This document shows, in pieces, positions 24,801-34,287 of a stretch of DNA of 64,000 nucleotides; the first letter of the stretch is position 1; each line of letters opens with the position of its first letter. Where the stretch lies: NCBI GenBank assembly GCA_030248215.1, contig JASANG010001660.1, forward strand, positions 186,001-250,000. Reading direction: 5' to 3'. The stretch comes from Enoplolaimus lenunculus. Its lineage: Eukaryota; Nematoda; Enoplea; Enoplida; Thoracostomopsidae. The position numbers and the translations under genes are program-made. A model generated the notes under the pieces. That model made no database searches. It saw only the letters and a program-made list of their open reading frames with translations, and had not been told where the DNA came from.

Positions 24801-26073
24801 CAAAGTCAATTGTTCGCACCAGAACCTTTTTTCCTAGCGACGCAAGCAGGCGTGAAGCGATATGGGGTGGCATGTGCCGAAGCGGAATTGACCGCTTCCT
24901 TGTACAGGCCGTCGATAGCGACCAAAAAACGAAACAACAGCCAGACGAAAATTTGTCACTGTTTGAAAATATTAGCTTAAAACTTAAGCTGCTCGTCGGC
25001 TAGAAAATGTAGTAAAATTTTATTGTTTAACAAAGTTTTTTAGTCGGCCGTTTCCTAAATTTAGTTTAAAACTGTACTGAACAAGTAAAAGTAGCGAGAA
25101 GATTGATTTTAATTGCATAAAACTATGGAAATCAACAAAATAAGTCCGTGAACCGCTGTTAATTTTTGTTATTTAACTCGTATTCTTGTGGGGGGCAGTT
25201 TAGGCCCTGTTTTTGTGGGGCGCCGTGAGGCCACCAGAAAAAACCTGTTGGAGTGGGGTAGGAAGGGTCCGCCATACGGCACCCCACTTCGATTTATGTT
25301 TTGTCCTCTTCTCGCTACTCATTTTACCAGTAGAAAACTTAAAAGCACAGATTGACTGATAAACAACTAAAATCTGTTATAAACTTGTTCATCTATAAAA
25401 TGGTTTCATAATTTATATTCCGGAAGCGAAATTTCATCGTTCAATAATTTTGAATCAGGCTCAAAGTTAAGAAAATGGTTCACAGATTCGATTCACTTTT
25501 TGTCGTCATGGTTACCGATTTGGGTTTCGACATTTCACAACGCATGACAAACCGTAGTTTTCTCAAAACAACGGCATTCGTATACTTCGCCCCGTAATTT
25601 TAAAAATTTTCAGTTGTTGGCTAATTTAGGCTTCGGATCAAGCTTGGACGTTTGCCAAGTGTTACGGTTCGTATTCTCAAATCCGTATAGCTAGTGTCAC
25701 AAGCGAGGGATACGTGTTAAAGGTAAGATAGCATTTCGAAACCGGCCCCAATGTTTTTGGTTTAGGTTTAAGCATAAGCGTAGTTATAGGCTTAGGTATA
25801 AACTTAATAGGCTTAAGGTGGCGCTAAACTTATCGTGTGGCACCGTAAGTAAAAGAAATTTTCTTTACGAATTGGTATTCTGTGCCATGCGGCAATACAC
25901 GTGTGTTGCGGTACGGTGCCGGACGACGCCGGACGGTGACTATAAGCGGAACATTTCGTGTAAATATCTTGTAGCTCGACCACAGGAAGCTTACCTAATT
26001 CTTGGATGAAGAGAAATCTATCTATAGCATCCATATCAAACCGCCGATTTCGTTTGGCGTACGAGCCAGAAGT
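12044..26073 (-). CDS. GRDP-like (DUF1399) protein gene, nine joined exons, 5' end missing
   Basis: Exons in order of transcription are 26073-25995, 25561-25516, 24610-24560, 20580-19994, 19072-15871, 15608-15390 (or to 15408), 14139-14045, 13849-13739 and 12813-12044. Each junction has GT/AG and complementary phases (1, 2, 2, 1, 2, 2, 1, 1), and the summed length is divisible by three, giving about 1,715 codons. The family call rests on two modules in the large exon. The first has an RRYELYWLPLL helix and then PPVDVEWVWQAH; the second has LIPTALDIILMMRTH. Both match the layout I recall from plant GRDP proteins, which have been linked to development and stress in plants; the biochemical role in animals is not established. 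The rest is inferred: a C2-like middle, a C-terminal beta-rich part and one hydrophobic stretch. The six 3' exons are firm and the first three are weaker. No initiator Met or promoter is identified. Confidence 0.85.
12814..13738 (-). other. Intron of the GRDP-like gene
   Basis: Bounded by the TTTTTCAG acceptor at 12814 and the GTAAGC donor at 13738. No clear repeat copy inside apart from weak GCCTAAG/TAAGCC runs near 13580-13640. Confidence 0.6.
13739..13849 (-). CDS. GRDP-like gene short exon
   Basis: The acceptor TTTTTTCAG and donor GGAG|GTAAGC are both strong. Phase 1 in and phase 1 out gives EEEVTGADMVFYHLTKRKVE and then TLQLPDSSGSTKFTIG. It continues directly from the previous exon (TPGYAPG-EEEVTG). 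Confidence 0.88.
14045..14139 (-). CDS. GRDP-like gene short exon
   Basis: The acceptor CCCGTCTCTTAG and donor CAG|GTACGT flank 95 bases. The only open reading (phase 2 in, phase 1 out) gives SSKERIMLIRNKGGYFG followed by a Cys and Tyr-rich end. The KERIMLIR..GGYFG pattern suits the beta-rich C-terminal part of this family. The last G joins GT of the next exon to make Gly. Confidence 0.87.
14140..15389 (-). other. Intron of the GRDP-like gene with a young MITE
   Basis: Holds the TTAGGC MITE at 14632-14827 and a GGCTTAAGCTTAGG block at 15320-15372. No further exon was seen. Confidence 0.65.
14632..14827. mobile_element. TTAGGC-bearing MITE, copy 2, with 8-bp target duplication
   Basis: The arms TGTTACTTTAAGGGGCGT and ACGCCCCTTAAAGTAACA are perfect inverse complements, with flanking GTCCCG and TTGGCC. 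The target duplication is GATCTAAA (14624-14631) and GATCTAAG (14828-14835). The interior has five GGCTTA repeats at 14713-14742 and more near 14763. Confidence 0.88.
15390..15608 (-). CDS. GRDP-like gene exon after the main exon
   Basis: The acceptor TTGTTTTAG precedes the first base at 15608. The leftover T joins the AG of the main exon to make Ser, giving VAKHSLVDSTDGTEFF. The exon encodes VHSVDALFSAVLVYRG and related hydrophobic/beta segments of the C-terminal half. The donor is not certain: GT after 15408 (GTTTAA) and GT after 15390 (GTTTTA) are both in phase 2 and differ by six codons. Neither matches the usual GTAAG. Confidence 0.8.
15609..15870 (-). other. Intron of the GRDP-like gene
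   Basis: The donor is GTTAGC and the acceptor TTGTTTTAG. A strong unused donor-like site (GTGAG|GTAAGTCC, around 15743) lies inside, but no open exon ends there. Nothing else is seen. Confidence 0.7.
15871..19072 (-). CDS. Main exon: two DUF1399 modules, polyQ insert, C2-like region
   Basis: This single open block of 1,066 full codons has acceptor TTACAG at 19073-19078 and an atypical donor, GTTAGC, at 15870-15865. Counting from 18923, residues 1-170 are Ser/Asn/Pro-rich without recognised motifs. Residues 175-310 form DUF1399 module 1, with RRYELYWLPLL at about 208-218 and PPVDVEWVWQAH at 257-268. Residues 341-387 are almost all Gln with a few His. Module 2 runs from about 394 to 540 (HTFALQVALPHY, then LIPTALDIILMMRTH) and is split by a Thr/Pro-rich insert at 440-505. 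Residues from about 690 look like a C2-type beta sandwich (VVQIQAIYLSELPV). Module 2 lacks the W-x-x-H of module 1, having M-M-R-T-H instead. GC is higher than in the surrounding introns. Confidence in coding status is very high. Confidence 0.94.
17756..17905 (-). repeat. CAG/CAA repeat encoding polyglutamine
   Basis: About 47 codons, nearly all CAA or CAG with a few CAT/CAC, inside the main GRDP exon between the two DUF1399 modules. Mixed codons suggest it is not a pure, freshly expanded microsatellite. It produces long Leu/Val-rich shadow frames on the plus strand. Confidence 0.9.
19073..19993 (-). other. Intron of the GRDP-like gene
   Basis: Bounded by GTAAGT at 19993 and TTACAG at 19073. 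Contains a GATTGCTTCGCTCGCGAG motif (19833-19850) shared with an interspersed family. No exon seen. Confidence 0.65.
19994..20580 (-). CDS. GRDP-like gene exon preceding the main exon
   Basis: The acceptor has a branch-like ACTAAC, pyrimidines and TTGCAG (20586-20581); the donor is TTTAT|GTAAGT. Its last T joins the AC of the main exon to make Tyr (FQSL-Y-SDSTE). It encodes about 195 residues rich in Ser, Pro and Arg with no domain I recognise. The open frame also extends upstream to an ATG at 20633 after an in-frame stop, so an alternative first exon starting MSKPQTL is possible. The phase match to the 24.6-kb exon favours the spliced form. Confidence 0.75.
23491..23568 (+). ncRNA. tRNA-like sequence, probably a pseudogene or SINE head
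   Basis: It shows an A-box-like TAACTTAGTGGTTAGAGC, a perfect 7-bp stem GCGGTCT/AGACCGC around GGTAATC, and a B-box-like GGCTCGAGCC. A distal CGCGAC could pair with GTTGCG at the 5' end. The anticodon loop lacks U33 in the best fold and the T arm is imperfect, so a functional tRNA is unlikely. Confidence 0.35.
23767..23934. mobile_element. hAT-like MITE, CCCGTAGCC family, copy 2
   Basis: Runs from CAGGCCCGTAGCCAGC to GACTACGGGCTCGC. The body matches the copy at 8010 (TTTTTCAGGAGGGGCAT, CAAGGTTGACAAACTTCT, GAGGGGCTGAACCCCCTG). Confidence 0.78.
24560..24610 (-). CDS. GRDP-like gene 51-bp exon
   Basis: The acceptor GCAACTCAG and a near-perfect donor AAAAAG|GTAAGTATT flank 51 bases. Only one frame is open: LKILLINYSPGCVELK, phase 2 in and out. 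AG of this exon plus T of the next gives Ser. It is short, so its support is the splice sites and the phase agreement on both sides. Confidence 0.6.
25516..25561 (-). CDS. Probable GRDP-like gene 46-bp exon
   Basis: The acceptor is TTGTTTTGAG and the donor ATCG|GTAACC. In the phase 1 to 2 reading it encodes NYGLSCVVKCRNPN, exactly the phase change needed between the exons at 26.0 and 24.6 kb. A second reading is also open, so this exon rests mainly on phase logic. Confidence 0.45.
25995..26073 (-). CDS. Probable upstream exon of the GRDP-like gene
   Basis: The acceptor TTGTTTTGTGAG and donor AATTAG|GTAAGC enclose a single open frame, TSGSYAKRNRRFDMDAIDRF then LFIQEL, phase 0 in and phase 1 out. 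The other two frames contain stops. No start codon is present, so at least one more 5' exon must exist. I do not recognise the sequence. Confidence 0.5.
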
Positions 26074-29000
26074 CTCACAAAACAATACAGGCGTTTCAAA
26101 AATACGGATTTACCAGTTCAGGTTTTTATCAAAAATGTATTTGAACGATCACAAATAAAATTATTTCGCAGTTCAGGTTTTGAATTAAAAAAAAGAAAAT
26201 TTTTGGGTATTGGTCGAATATTTGACAGAAACCGATATTGAAACAAAACATGTATTTTTATGTAATATTTATCCTGACCAGTTATTTTTAACTAAACGTT
26301 TCCATCGTCTCCTGTCAAAGAATCCCCTCTATGCATATATTTCTACTTCGAAAAGTAACAAAATATATTGTCTTCTTATGTGAAACGAACACAAGATTGT
26401 TTCGCTCGGTTCTTTAACAAGCTCAAATACAATAGCAAGAAAATAGCAACACAAACCCTGAGTCTAATCTAAGCTGTATACACTGTTGAACTCGTACGTC
26501 GAATTCAAGGCTTATATGGGTACAAAAGGGAAACAAACGACCTAAGAATTGCTACTAATAAAAAGGACCTCACAAGAGACCCAAAACTCTAGGGTGTAGC
26601 GATAGTGAAGATAAGGGGAAAGTCGCACCCACCTATACACAAGTTTAAATTTGGGTCGCACTGAATTTTTTTAATAATAATGAAACTATTTGCCAATTTC
26701 GTTTTTAAGAATTATAGTCTTTTAGTCGTTTTTTGGACGACGGCCCCCATCAATCCAAATTTGTGGCCACGCCACTGCTTATGCTGTACTCTATTGTAGT
26801 TGTTGAGGTCGTTTTAAGCTTTATAGTCAGCTCAACTGGCTTACATCAAAGCCAAGGCTACATAGCTACATGAAATAGAGGAAAATATTTATTCAGTCAA
26901 AACAATATATATTCTCAGCGAGATGAGCTTTGTGCTGCTACTGGGGCAACATGATGTATTATTCATTTTTGAGTTAAATTTGATACTGCGATTTCGAAGA
27001 ACTAAACAATTCGAGCATACAACTGTAAAATGAAATTTTTTTAAGGGAAATATAAAAATAGCTGTTTCTAGTTTCTTAGGGGGGTGAAGCAGATAAATGT
27101 TCAATTCGAAAATCAGGTTCGGGGGGCAAGTACTATTATTCGTGACGGCATGTCATATTTGTACTGGTCTGTAATTGTTACTGGGTTAACGGTAAAAAGC
27201 TACATTAATAATTTACGTTCCAATTACTTATTTTGTAGCACAATTACAAAGCAAAATTTTTTATATCAGTAAACCCTGGCTTACAGTCATTATACCGTAG
27301 TCAGAACAAAAGCAGAAATTCGATAAAATTCACGGCAACCGGACATGGACGTAACCAGAGCTTCGGAACGGGGATTACGATCTATGAAAATTTCGAAGGG
27401 ATGCTTTGTTGAGTTCTAAACTAATGCCATGTCTAAAAATCTTGAACTAAAATACCAAAGGGGGGTGGCGCCTGAAACCCTCTCGCCCCTGGCTATAATT
27501 GGCAAAAATTTAAAATAACCAAATTTATGCAGAATTCACGAAGTATTATAAAATTTTTCTGTTTCAGCTTATTTTGGGTGAAACTCTACAAGTTATTATT
27601 ACAAAAAATTGTTTCAAAGATACAAACACAGTGAACTTGACAAATTTTAGACACTGCATCATCCTACACAAAAATTTTACAGGAGTTGAGCTGAAAACAC
27701 ACAATTACTTCAAACGTAAAAGTTCAATTTTTTAAGTAGCTTGCCAAACGCGTAAGTTATTATTGCCAGCCTTAATGCAGTGACGGATCCGCAAACCCCG
27801 AACTGGGAACTCTGCGCGATATACAATCAGGGAAAAGAGCTCGCAAGACAAAAAAGCCACAACCAAAACATATGTTTAGCACGTAGTCATAGTACAAAAT
27901 TTTGCGTTTGATTCTTGTTGACAGGGTATGTAGACTTGGGCGGAGCGCCACCTTTAGTATCGTTATTGGTCAAATTTTAAGTAGTCAGAACTGGAACGTA
28001 CTTATAACTGTTTTTCTTGTAGCAATAAGCTGATTATTTTTGAAAAAACTACAGCTTAAATGTAAGCAACGAACTGATAGTGCAACAGAGTTAATTAAAT
28101 TTTCATGAGTTTTTGATTAAAATTTTGCTATACAATGTTCATTGCTATTAATGACATAGCTAGTCAAATTTGGCGCTAAAATTTACCTTCAAAAAGATGA
28201 TTGATGGTTATGTATTATTTGAAGATATATGTCACAAGCGTAAGCTTATATTTGGGCTGCATTTTTGGATTCAACTCAGATTCAGGGCGTGTTTTTATGT
28301 TAAACTTTCAAACTCGGGCTTTACCCATACGCTTATACTTTAGTTTGGCTGTGTTTCCAGTTACAATAACGTCCAATGGAAGTGAGAATTCTCACGTCAC
28401 CACACCTCTTATTATTGTCCTTGAAAGTTACAAACAACATCATGAGCAACATAACATTTAAAAGATACGAAAAATGTCAGTACTAAAATAGCCGAAACCT
28501 CTGGCAAATGTTCTATCGGAGACAACATTTCGATTTTTGCCGAAATAAATAGGCCGCCGTCCGGTTGTACCCTGATGACTATGGCAAAACAAACTATTGT
28601 ACTCTATAAATAAAACAAAGTTACTCAGGCCTCATATAGCGAAACCTCGTGTATCGTTTGTTACGTAAATTGCAGGTGAGCAAAGAATCACAAATGTTTA
28701 CCAGCGGTTTGGAATTCTATACCCTCTAGGGACTGTGTTTACCCGCAGGTCGCGTGCAACTCTGTAGACGCACATAAATCCTTGAAAATAGTACTTCTAA
28801 ATCACGTCGCATAAATATTAGCCCTGAACCAAGTAAAACCTAAACAAGTTTCACCAAAAATGCCAGCTATTAGTTATCTTGTGGTTGCCTAAACTACAAT
28901 TTCCGGAAACCAGACAGCAAAACCAGTGTAATTAACAAGACTGACGTGGGTTGATTTATAAAATCAGAACCTGTACCCAGTTTCAAAAACATATACCTGA

Positions 29001-32000
29001 GGTAAACTCATCGGCGTGCAGAGAAAGGGGGGGCAAAGTGTCGCCCTCTCAATTTGATAATTTTCTTCATGTGGTGGAATCGTTTTCGTGAATAATCGTT
29101 AACGATATGCCAGTTGCATTTTAACAATCAATATTTTAGTCATTTTTTCATTGCCAGTCGCCACCGATGGCAATTTTTAGGAAGATCACTCCCACTGATA
29201 ATTCCAAAGAAATACTCCTCAAAATTTTGAAATAATTGACACCAAATTACGTACGTTAAACGAACTAATTTTGTCAACCGAGTGAGCATCAACAAGCTTT
29301 GAAGTTATACCCTCGCGAGGTTAAATGCTAACTGTAGCGCTTTTCATTTTTCTACCAAATAAACGAGCTAAACATTGTAAACCAGTTAACTTTTGCCTCT
29401 TTTGTGAAGTTGTTACCAAGAATAGTAACCGTTCGAACAGCCATTATATTAAGTTTAAAACTTTGATTTAAAGACATGAAAGTGCAAAACGAAGACTGTT
29501 ATGATCTAAAAAAAGGTGTTTCAGGCCCGTAGCCAGTTCACAATGCTAGGGGGCTAAACATTTTCCAGGAGATGCACACAAGGGTTTTCAATGACTTTAA
29601 ATGCAAGGTTGAAAATTTTCTAGGGTGGACAAAGTAAGGTAAGTATACTAGTGGTGTACACAGAAAATATCTCCAGAATTTCTGAGAGGGATTTGTAAAA
29701 ATAGAAACTTTTACAAACATTCTGATAATCAAGCTAAATATAGCAGACGTCCAAATGGTTACGCACATACGCACATGGCCGTGCGTTGAGGAAATTAGTA
29801 CATAATATATACATAAATAATATTACTTCTGCACGTATATTTTTTCCATTAAATACATGTATAGATTTTTGTTAAAACAATTTGAACCCCTTCATCTAAA
29901 AATTTTTTAAATCGCACCTGAACATTGCAAAAGTACCATGCAAACTATAAGTGTCGGCTCACTAAGCCTAAACTGTAATCCTAAGCCTGCGGCTCTAATT
30001 TTTCCAGTCTCCATGACTCAAAGACAGCAGGCTCTTAATAGCATTGACTTTACAGAGAATACCACTAACTAAGTTTAGATTTAAACTTAACCTTTAAAAA
30101 TATTTTAGCCAAATTTCATCAATGCGATGTCGATTCTAACATAGACAGTGGGCAAAGTTAACTTAATTAAATTTTGAAAAAAAACGCGAGACCTTATGAT
30201 GAAATTTAAAATTCATCTTTACAAACCAGTTTTGCATCTAACTCGCAAAATTTGATTAAGTAAAACCTAAGCCTACTTTTTAGTTGACTCGGGATAAAAT
30301 TAGTGAACACTCAGCATGCCAGCGCCTTTTAGACAGACAACTGTGTCTATTAAATGTCATTTCGTTCGCTGAGTTGAATACTCAGCAGAATATCTAATAT
30401 CGAAACCTACAAATACATTTCATGCAAATTTATGCACAATATTTTATGTATCACAACAATTCGTCGACCAACTATACTTGTACTCAGAAATTTCGTCGAC
30501 TTGATAAATTGTCGCCAACCATTAGATTTTAGGCTTAGTATTTTACGCCTTGCATTCTGCTAGGGGAGGCAAGTTTGCATACGACAAATTGCCAAGTCCT
30601 GTGTGATGAACTACTATGTTGAAGAGTGCAATTGAATTGTTAAATCTAATGCTGCAAAAATTAAGCAAAATTTTATGAAAACATTAATGTTATAAAAGAA
30701 GGGTATGCAACTGAATACATTCTGCGTACAAAAGAAATGTAATACAACGCGTTCCGGTATTTTTCGCTCCAAGGATTTTTCGGTAAGTTGCATACTGTTA
30801 TCTAGAGTCATCATCGACTGTTGCTTGTAATAATTAAACTTGAACTTACATGGTCTACGCATGTTATTGTGAAAAAACGTGTGATACGTAATTAGGAAAT
30901 TCATTACAATTCATAATCGGCATAGGTCAACTTGGTATTCTGCAAAATAACAGTTTATCTTGAATCAAACAGCAATTTTAGTCAACGTTTCATATGAACT
31001 ATAAAGTTTTACCAACTGAAATAGAACCAAACCAGTAGTAAATTCGGTTTTGTAGTACTATTGGTCGTGCATTAGCCTCATTGGCCTAAACCAGTTAACT
31101 ATTTGCCTGAATAGCAGTTTGACCTATGACGCCTGCATTCTGACACATGTGTGAACTACGTAACACCAACACCAGTTGGTCATTGGGGGTTGTAACGTTT
31201 GAACTAGCGAATAAACTGGCTCCAAATTCTGTACGTTTTTAGGACTTACCTCACCCTATTACTATGTAAAATTTTAGTTGTTCAAGGCTCTATTGCTAAC
31301 TGTCAACAAGTGCTACACGTAGTAAACAATGCCGCACCCAATGTTACAGATTACAAGTATCTTCAAAAGAAACACGAACATGCCAATCGACATTATAATC
31401 CGTGTCTATATTCTCAAATGCATGTAACACCTGCTGTATTAATACGTATAATTTAAGACCCACAGCTTTTGGAGTTTGACCAGCTTCAAATTTTTTAACG
31501 GCACTGGCGTATCCAGAGGTGGTACCCCGGGATAGACCATCCCCACAAGGATAAAAATCAACAGTTTGTATTATGGTTTTGTCCGCAAGTGGCGTTTGGC
31601 TCCTAGCTCGCTTCATTCGCGAGTTTTTTTACACAATTATATATCGCACGGCTACCTTTTCACAAATATCAGGATCTGCCGCTACCCACCGACAAACAAA
31701 CTATAAGTATGAGTAGTATATACACATTCATGCCAGCCATGGCGCACGTCAATTATTGTAAGAATTCGGTAAAAAAAATAAAGCAGTATCTAAACTTTAA
31801 ACAGCATCTTTCAAAACGCTTTTTATTCCTAAGCTCAAACATTATAAACAAATCGTAAGCGTAACAAAACGGCATAAACGTTTTTGCGCATTTGCCAAAA
31901 ATATGGTTTTTCAAAACGCTGAAACAATTTGGCTTTTTAACATGTTTCCTAAACACTAAACTTTTGCAATTATAAGCAGGACCTGGACTGGCACTACAAT

Positions 32001-32163
32001 CGGCGCGACATGACGATAGGTACAAACCGGCCCGATGCTGTGACCATTTAGGAAACTTATTACATAACCAACGTTTTTTATTTTTTGAGTGGATTCCAAC
32101 CGACCTACCGGTCATAAATCCACTAGGCAAGATGGCCAGCCCATCAGTGATCTAAAGACGTAC
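26074..32163. other. No certain exon; likely intron or intergenic
   Basis: Some 6 kb of AT-rich DNA. It holds a truncated CCCGTAGCC MITE (29522-29636), a CGATAT/AAAATTTTGCGTTTGATT repeat relic at 27785-27920 and a CCGTCCGGTTGTACCCTG element end at 28558-28575. The strong donor GTGAG|GTAAGTCC at 31253 has no open exon before it. Upstream exons of the GRDP-like gene may be hidden here. Confidence 0.45.
29522..29636. mobile_element. Truncated CCCGTAGCC-family MITE
   Basis: Left end CAGGCCCGTAGCCAGTTCAC and body to CTAGGGTGGACAAAG. The right third is missing. Confidence 0.65.
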
Positions 32164-32560
32164 CTTTTGCACTCGGCCCAGGCTCAGGCGACAGTAACGG
32201 ATCCGCGCGGCTCAAGCACAACTTTCCCGCAAGACAAAACCAACGCGTCCATCGATTTTCGCCCGGATCTCTATTGTTTACCCGAGGGGCAGCTGATTTT
32301 AGCTCTAACAGCTTCTGGGTGGGGGCACTTTGACTCCCTCGAGAACGTATTGAATTACCCGAGGCTACTTCTTGCTCAGGGGGTAACGTACAAGGGGTTA
32401 GATTGAGTAAAGGGATAGACACTGACGGTATGGGCTGCTTAGGAGATTGCTGTTGCTCTGACGATAGTAATTGCTCTATAGTGGTTACGGTTGTGGATGC
32501 ACTAATGTTGTTGTTAGTTGATTGTACGGTGTCTCGACTGGACGACGAACGAATAAACAT
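32164..32560 (-). CDS. Candidate exon, Ser/Gln-rich, unknown protein
   Basis: The donor AAAAG|GTACGT is good and the frame is open with higher GC than its surroundings. It starts MFIRSSSSRDTV and includes SSEQQQSPKQPIPSVSIP, ending PEPGPSAKG in phase 1. Either the ATG at 32560 is a start codon, or an acceptor lies slightly upstream (CTTAAG, phase 2) or inside. Phase 1 could join the main GRDP exon directly (G plus AC gives Asp) but not the exon at 26073. A plus-strand frame of 105 codons across the same block is judged a shadow. Confidence 0.45.
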
Positions 32561-33642
32561 TTCGAGTAAGAGTGTTATTTTTGAAAAATTTAATTTTAAA
32601 CTTAAGCAATAATAGAGTGAATATTATAAAAATAAAGTGATTAGGACACAAAACTACCTATTAACAGTCATATCAATGTGCTGCAGTGGGTTTTGGAAAG
32701 CTCTTTATAATCAAAAAATGGTCCGTGTTCAATTCTACGTTGCTCAATGACAAAATTCCACTGTGACCAGGTTGTAAATTGTAACTTGAATCACCTTTTC
32801 GAACTCACAGACATCGTAAATTTTCGATGTGAACACATCAATTTTAAAATTGTATCAAGCTTTGCACTCGCTTCGTTCGCGAATTGTTCAAAATAACTCG
32901 TAGCTGCCTTGAGTTATCCGAATTGAAAATGTTAGCTAAACACCTTTAGTACTATTTCTGACACTACGGTAAAATTTAAGCTCGTAATCAATATGTGGTC
33001 TAAATTCAATTAAAACTAGAATTCATTTTCTCCGAACAGTTTGGTCTTGCCGTTATGTTTTAATTATGCTAAAAGTTTAACTAAGTGCATTAGATATTTG
33101 TTATCTGTAAATCACAGGAATCTACCCTAGGCGTCGATAGAAACTTTAGCAGACATACGGGGGAATTTAGGTAAAAGTTTTGGTATTGTTATACAAGTCG
33201 TAGCGTTCGAAGAATTTTTTGTAACATTTGGCGTTTTTGGAAGTCTTAATTTTTGAAATTTTTGTGCAAATTTTACTGTTAAAATTAGCAAACTCAACAT
33301 CATTTTGATTGCGTATTGGTGCCGTAGTTCTACCCATGTGCCACAGCAAAACAATCCTTTGTACAAAACTGTGCTTCAATGTAAAACCTGCAAGCTGAGT
33401 TACAACAGGGAACAGAAATCAAAACTTTTAAGTATTAATTTTCAGCCTATCATGAATTCGCAGCAGACTGTTTCGGACAAAAATTACCTACACTGCTGAC
33501 CTATTTTCACAGCGTTGGTTAATATTTCCAACTGCGGTTCTTATCAAAACTGTTCATGCGTTTGCAAATTTAAACCTTTAAACTCTGGAGAAAGCTAGGC
33601 TAAAAAACTAGGTTCAGAGACCGCCCAAATTACACTCGCCGG
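32561..33642. other. No gene seen
   Basis: AT-rich. It contains a CTCGCTTCGTTCGCGAATTG relic near 32870. A plus-strand ATG frame of 64 codons at 33305 has no support. Confidence 0.45.
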
Positions 33643-34014
33643 CAGTGGCGGATCCAGGATCTCAAAATGGGGGGGGGGGGCAAAATTTCACAGGTAATAA
33701 ACTTATTTTTCACCCACACACAAACCACGAACTATTGCCATAAAATTGACTTCCTTACGTTCGTTTAATTATTTATAGGCTCGGATTCGGAAGCCAATTC
33801 AGTTTTGAAAAAGCAAAATCCAGTCAGCTTCAGCAATATCCGTTTCTGTTTTGAATGAGTTGAAACTGCCTACTATTGTCGGAAAATGTTTTAGCATTTG
33901 CGGTTATGGATTTCAATTTATTTCGGAGAACAGCAATTGACGCTCTATATAATTTTTGCCGAGATGCTGTTGGGGGGGCCACGGCCGTGGTGGCCCCCCA
34001 TGGATCCGCCACTG
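33643..34014. mobile_element. hAT-type MITE (CAGTGGCGGATCCA), copy 1
   Basis: The TIRs are CAGTGGCGGATCCA and TGGATCCGCCACTG. The 8-bp target duplication is CTCGCCGG (33635-33642) and CTCGACGG (34015-34022). Inside the TIR is a G-run (12 G at 33669) and, at the right, a GC-rich palindrome around CCACGGCCGTGG. It has no coding capacity. Confidence 0.88.
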
Positions 34015-34099
34015 CTCGACGGGTAGAGTCGAACGCTAGTTGTTGAGATTTGGTAGCACATTTAAAAATTAAAAGTCAAAATACAAAAACATTTTAGAT

Positions 34100-34287
34100 T
34101 CGCCAATGATGAAGCTAAAAATTTCTAACGGAGTCACGCGATATATAACAATGAAAAACAGTTGCGAGCGAACTGAGCGAGAAGTCAAACGCAATTTTGC
34201 TACTCAATTTTAACACAAAATTTTCGTTTTGATTTCTATTAAGGCGGTCATGACCGCGGTGCGTCAAATTGAATCCGCCAGCGAGGA
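34100..34287. mobile_element. Relic of the GCGAGCGAA...AAGTCAAACGCAATTTTGC family
   Basis: Shows GAGTCACGCGATATATAACA, GCGAGCGAACTGAGCGAG, AAGTCAAACGCAATTTTGC and TTCGTTTTGATTTCTATTA in order, ending near AATCCGCCA. The same order of blocks recurs at about 39620-39735, 52995-53110 and 60760-60840. Confidence 0.55.

Noticed and set aside
29400-29445. Short minus-strand frame MAVRTVTILGNNFTKEAK
   Set aside because: Only 30 codons, without a convincing acceptor or a donor in a useful place.
31344-31616. 90-codon minus-strand frame
   Set aside because: Its start lies in a dispersed CTCGCTTCATTCGCGAG repeat and the body has GGCGTATCCAGAGGTGG, like hAT-type ends. No splice sites fit.
31753-32130. 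125-codon Cys/Phe/Lys-rich minus-strand frame
   Set aside because: It follows the good donor of the 32164 exon and so is intronic, with low GC and no family resemblance.
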